Assembly (NCBI GenBank): GCA_028692535.1 | Contig: JAQUXD010000087.1 | Span: 1-7,429 of the forward strand | Length of the DNA stretch: 7,429 nucleotides | Reading direction: 5' to 3' | Source: Eubacteriales bacterium | Lineage (GTDB): Bacteria > Bacillota > Clostridia > Peptostreptococcales > Anaerovoracaceae | In this document: positions 5,002-7,429 of the stretch, in pieces | Position numbering within the stretch: position 1 is the stretch's first letter | Layout of the letters: each line of letters begins with the position of its first letter | Position numbers and translations under genes: made by a program | Notes under the pieces: generated by a model | What the model was told of the DNA's origin: nothing | The model's database searches: none | What the model saw: only the letters and a program-made list of their open reading frames with translations

Positions 5002-6459
5002 ATGGATCGTTTTCTCGGGGAAAACTTCCTTTTGACGACCCCGATCGGCAAAGCGCTTTATTACGACATTGCAAAGGAATTGCCGATCGTGGACTATCAC
5101 TGTCACATCGATCCGGTCGACATCGCTTCGGACCGGATCTATTTGAATCCTACCCGGCTTTGGCTTGCTCACGATCATTACAAATGGCGGCTGATGCGCG
5201 CCAACGGCGTCGATGAGGCTTTCATCACCGGAGACGCCGATGACTTTCGCAGATTTGAGCAATGGGCGCTCACGCTGGAAAAAGCGGCGGGCAATCCGCT
5301 CTATGCGTGGAGCCATATGGAACTGAAGCACTTCTTTGGCTATTCCGGACACTTGAAAGGCAGCAATGCCGAAGAAGTCTGGAATTTTTGTATGAAGAAA
5401 ATCGGTCCGGGGATCCGCGCCTCGGATCTTTTGAAAGCGGAAAAGGTGCGTCTGCTCTGCACCACAGACGATCCGGTCTCGGATCTTTCGTGGCATCGCG
5501 AATACCGTTCCGGGTCCGGGCAATCGATTCGCATGCTGCCGACTTTCCGTCCGGACAGGGTTTTATCTGTGGAAAAAGAAGACTTCGCTCAATATTTGAT
5601 GGAGCTTTCCACAGCTTCGGGGATCAAAATAGTCGATTTTGATACGCTTCGGCAGGCCTTGGCGTTGCGCATGGACTACTTTTCGGAAAACGGCTGCCTG
5701 ATTTCGGATCACGGTCTTTCGGAGTTCCGTTTTCTTTCCTGGGACGAAGCAGAGATCGATGCGATCCTGGATGAGCGCCTGAAAGGAGCCGGAATCACCG
5801 CCGAGCAACGCTGGAAGTATCTGTCGGCTATGCTTTGTTTTTTGGCAGCCTCTTACGAAAAAAGAGGCTGGGCGATGCAACTGCACTTCGGCGTCAACCG
5901 AAACGTCAACACTGCCGCGTTTAGGCATCTGGGGCCGGATTCCGGCTTTGACTGCATCGGCGGGGAGATCCCATATCGGGACCTTGTCTTATTTATGGAC
6001 AGAATGCAGTCGAAAGCTGCGCTGCCGAAAACGGTATTGTATTCCATCGAGCCGGGCGACAACGCTGTGATCGATTCTCTGACACATTGTTTCCCTGCGC
6101 CGGGCGTCGTTTCCAAGGTGCAGCACGGCGCGCCCTGGTGGTTCAACGACCACAAGGATGGTATTCGTCAACACCTGTCATCTCTGGCCGCACAAGGGCT
6201 TCTGGGTACCTTTATCGGCATGCTTACCGACTCGCGCAGCCTGCTTTCCTACGTCCGTCACGATTACTTTCGCAGGATCCTGTGCGACTACCTGGGCGCC
6301 CTGGTGGAAGCGGGCGAATATCCAAATGACCCGCAGCTGCTGGAAAACCTGGTCAAAGACATTTCTTACCGGAATTGCCTGTCTTATTTCGGTCTGGGAA
6401 TAGATGAACCAACCAATCTCACCGTCATGCAACAAGGAGGCAACCATGTCACAGATTAA
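5002..6459 (+). CDS. uxaC: Glucuronate (uronate) isomerase, 485 aa
   Basis: UxaC is a cytosolic enzyme of the amidohydrolase superfamily that converts D-glucuronate to D-fructuronate and D-galacturonate to D-tagaturonate. The family N-terminus is clear: FLLTTPIGKALYYDIA, then DYHCHIDP with the metal-binding H33 and H35, and LWLAHDHYKWRLMR (53-66). Later family blocks are TTDDPVSDLSWH, MLPTFRPD, LHFGVNRNVNTAAFRHLGPD, SIEPGDNAV, GAPWWFNDHKDG, FIGMLTDSRSLLSYVRHDYFRRILC and SYRNCLSYF. Length is slightly above the usual 465-475 residues. The start at 5002 follows a strong AAGGAGG. It heads a new operon after the terminator at 4908-4938, and its last 14 bp overlap the cupin gene, whose Shine-Dalgarno lies inside uxaC, so the two are probably coupled. 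The next gene after the cupin encodes the following pathway step. Confidence 0.97.
   Translation: MDRFLGENFLLTTPIGKALYYDIAKELPIVDYHCHIDPVDIASDRIYLNPTRLWLAHDHYKWRLMRANGVDEAFITGDADDFRRFEQWALTLEKAAGNPLYAWSHMELKHFFGYSGHLKGSNAEEVWNFCMKKIGPGIRASDLLKAEKVRLLCTTDDPVSDLSWHREYRSGSGQSIRMLPTFRPDRVLSVEKEDFAQYLMELSTASGIKIVDFDTLRQALALRMDYFSENGCLISDHGLSEFRFLSWDEAEIDAILDERLKGAGITAEQRWKYLSAMLCFLAASYEKRGWAMQLHFGVNRNVNTAAFRHLGPDSGFDCIGGEIPYRDLVLFMDRMQSKAALPKTVLYSIEPGDNAVIDSLTHCFPAPGVVSKVQHGAPWWFNDHKDGIRQHLSSLAAQGLLGTFIGMLTDSRSLLSYVRHDYFRRILCDYLGALVEAGEYPNDPQLLENLVKDISYRNCLSYFGLGIDEPTNLTVMQQGGNHVTD
6434..6440 (+). promoter_or_regulatory. Ribosome binding site of the cupin gene, inside uxaC
   Basis: AAGGAGG lies 5 nt before ATG 6446 and encodes part of the UxaC C-terminus (QGG). 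It selects 6446 over the in-frame ATG at 6404, which has no comparable site. Confidence 0.85.
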
Positions 6460-7195
6460 GATCGCTCACACCGCAGATATCGTACATCAATACAAAGATG
6501 GATATTCTGCAATACCTTTCCTCGAAGGGGCTTATGACCAGGCGCGTTTTGAGAAGTGTTCCTTAAAGCCGGGCAGCTCCTTTACGCCCGAAGTGTACGG
6601 CATCACCCAGAACAATCAGCTTTTTATTTTCCTGACTGGGAAAGGGTATATCACGACGCCAAGAGAAGCTTTCAACATTATCGAAGTCGCTGTATTTGTT
6701 CCGGAATTCGATCGGGAACGGTTCACCATCACCTGCGCGGCAGACAGCAAAGAGACGCTGGATTTCATTCATGTGGTGACGGAACTCAATGACTATGACA
6801 AGACCTGCCTCGTAGAAGCCCGGATCAAACTGCCTCGTTTCCGGCCTCTTTCTCAGGGGTGGGAATATGTGGAAAATTTCAAGCAGGATGATACGAAATC
6901 CATCATGCTCATCGAACACCGAAATTTGGGAAGGCTGTCCATGGGCGCTGTTCTGGGCAAGGGGCCTACCGTTGTGGGCCAGCACATCCACAACGAACTG
7001 GTCCAGTGGTACATTCCGCTTCCCGGCTCCAAACTTACTTATATTGCAGGCGGCGATCAGTATCCGATGAAGGGCGGCGACGTGAGCTTTACGCCTACCG
7101 GCTTCCACCACGGAGCCCAAGCCGAAGCCGGGGATTCTTATGATTACATCTGGTTTGAGCTGTGTTGTGACGGTTATCCCGGCGAGATCAAATAA
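6446..7195 (+). CDS. Two-cupin-domain protein of unknown function in uronate operon, 249 aa
   Basis: The protein appears to hold two cupin (beta-barrel) domains. In the C-terminal one, GQHIHNELVQ gives H180, H182 and Q187 (E184 nearby), and GDVSFTPTGFHHG gives the second motif with P217, G219 and H222, so a metal site is likely. The N-terminal domain (about residues 30-110) has the barrel pattern NNQLFIFLTGKGYI, but TPEVYG stands where HxH would be, so it probably binds no metal. No signal peptide or membrane segment is visible. It is not KduI by sequence pattern, and it is much longer than KdgF. The 14-bp overlap with uxaC and the reductase gene directly after it place it in hexuronate use. 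It could be an isomerase or epimerase of a uronate, a sugar-opening enzyme or a ligand sensor; the exact role is not known to me. Confidence 0.85.
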   Translation: MSQIKIAHTADIVHQYKDGYSAIPFLEGAYDQARFEKCSLKPGSSFTPEVYGITQNNQLFIFLTGKGYITTPREAFNIIEVAVFVPEFDRERFTITCAADSKETLDFIHVVTELNDYDKTCLVEARIKLPRFRPLSQGWEYVENFKQDDTKSIMLIEHRNLGRLSMGAVLGKGPTVVGQHIHNELVQWYIPLPGSKLTYIAGGDQYPMKGGDVSFTPTGFHHGAQAEAGDSYDYIWFELCCDGYPGEIK

Positions 7196-7219
7196 TTGGC
7201 CGTGATCGAGCAGGTGTCC

Positions 7220-7429
7220 TTGCTTCATTTGACAAGAGCCGGATTGCAGGATGAGAAGGCCTGGCAAAAGGCAGGCGTTCAACTGCCCGGATACGATGTA
7301 GCCGCACTGACGGAGGAGACCCTCCGCCGGTGCGGCTGGGTCCACTTCGGCGCCGGGAATCTGTTCCGGGCTTACCCTGCAGCCCTTCAGCAGCAGTTGA
7401 TTCGCCGGGGATATTCCTCTTCCGGAATT
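7220..7429 (+). CDS. uxuB: Fructuronate reductase / mannitol dehydrogenase family, N-terminal part (3' end outside window)
   Basis: The visible residues read LHLTRAGLQDEKAWQKAGV, then LPGYD, then WVHFGAGNLFRAYPA, the NAD-binding start of the long-chain mannitol dehydrogenase family and close to clostridial D-fructuronate reductases. The enzyme reduces D-fructuronate to D-mannonate with NADH, the step after UxaC. Tagaturonate reductase (UxaB) or another polyol dehydrogenase of this family remains possible because only about 70 residues are visible. The start is uncertain. The frame is open from just after the cupin stop at 7195. TTG 7220 is chosen because GAGCAGGTG (7208-7216) matches the anti-Shine-Dalgarno well and the protein would then begin MLHLT as in relatives; GTG 7202, GTG 7214 and TTG 7196 are alternatives. 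It is the third gene of the uxaC operon. Confidence 0.85.
   Translation, partial: MLHLTRAGLQDEKAWQKAGVQLPGYDVAALTEETLRRCGWVHFGAGNLFRAYPAALQQQLIRRGYSSSGI

Noticed and set aside
6404..6445. ATG 6404 as the cupin start
   Set aside because: No ribosome binding site precedes it, while AAGGAGG at 6434-6440 precedes ATG 6446; the additional residues look like shadow sequence of uxaC.
6446..7195. Identity of the cupin protein with KduI (5-keto-4-deoxyuronate isomerase)
   Set aside because: Length is similar, but the characteristic KduI sequence blocks are not present; only generic cupin motifs are seen.
5563..7345. Long minus-strand open frames opposite uxaC and the cupin gene
   Set aside because: The plus-strand genes here have recognisable families or motifs, and the minus frames lack ribosome binding sites and any recognisable domain.

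Overview
The window looks like chromosomal DNA from a Gram-positive anaerobe of the Clostridia (Bacillota). The main reasons are an IspH enzyme fused in frame to ribosomal protein S1, a small zinc-ribbon protein of a type common in Clostridia, strong AAGGAGG ribosome binding sites, and sigma-A-like promoters. No mobile element, CRISPR array, tRNA or rRNA was seen. Assignment below class level would be a guess.

Layout. Positions 1-410 hold the 3' end of a plus-strand gene resembling DUF6382 proteins. It converges on a 59-residue zinc-ribbon gene on the minus strand (474-653), with a strong hairpin terminator between them. A divergent control region of about 200 bp (654-856) follows, with a candidate promoter for each direction. 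Next comes a tight plus-strand housekeeping cluster: rarA (857-2122), the ispH-rpsA fusion (2119-4374, overlapping rarA by ATGA) and a shikimate-kinase-like gene (4382-4888), closed by a clear terminator at 4908-4938. A second cluster starts at 5002: uxaC (uronate isomerase), a two-cupin protein of unknown function overlapping uxaC by 14 bp, and the start of a fructuronate reductase gene that runs off the right edge.

How the genes work together. The first cluster combines replication-fork maintenance (RarA), the last step of isoprenoid precursor synthesis (IspH), translation (S1) and a small P-loop kinase. The second cluster is the entry into hexuronate breakdown: UxaC makes fructuronate from glucuronate and the reductase turns it into mannonate. 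The cupin protein between them probably serves the same pathway.

Points most worth a second look: (1) inside ispH-rpsA, an AT-rich dip carries a promoter-like sequence, and a perfect AAGGAGG precedes an in-frame ATG exactly at the IspH/S1 boundary, suggesting that S1 is also made alone; (2) the rarA promoter sits so close to the conserved start that the mRNA may be leaderless; (3) the kinase lacks the canonical shikimate-binding arginine; (4) the unassigned two-cupin protein in the uronate operon. Nothing here looks like a wholly new multi-gene system.
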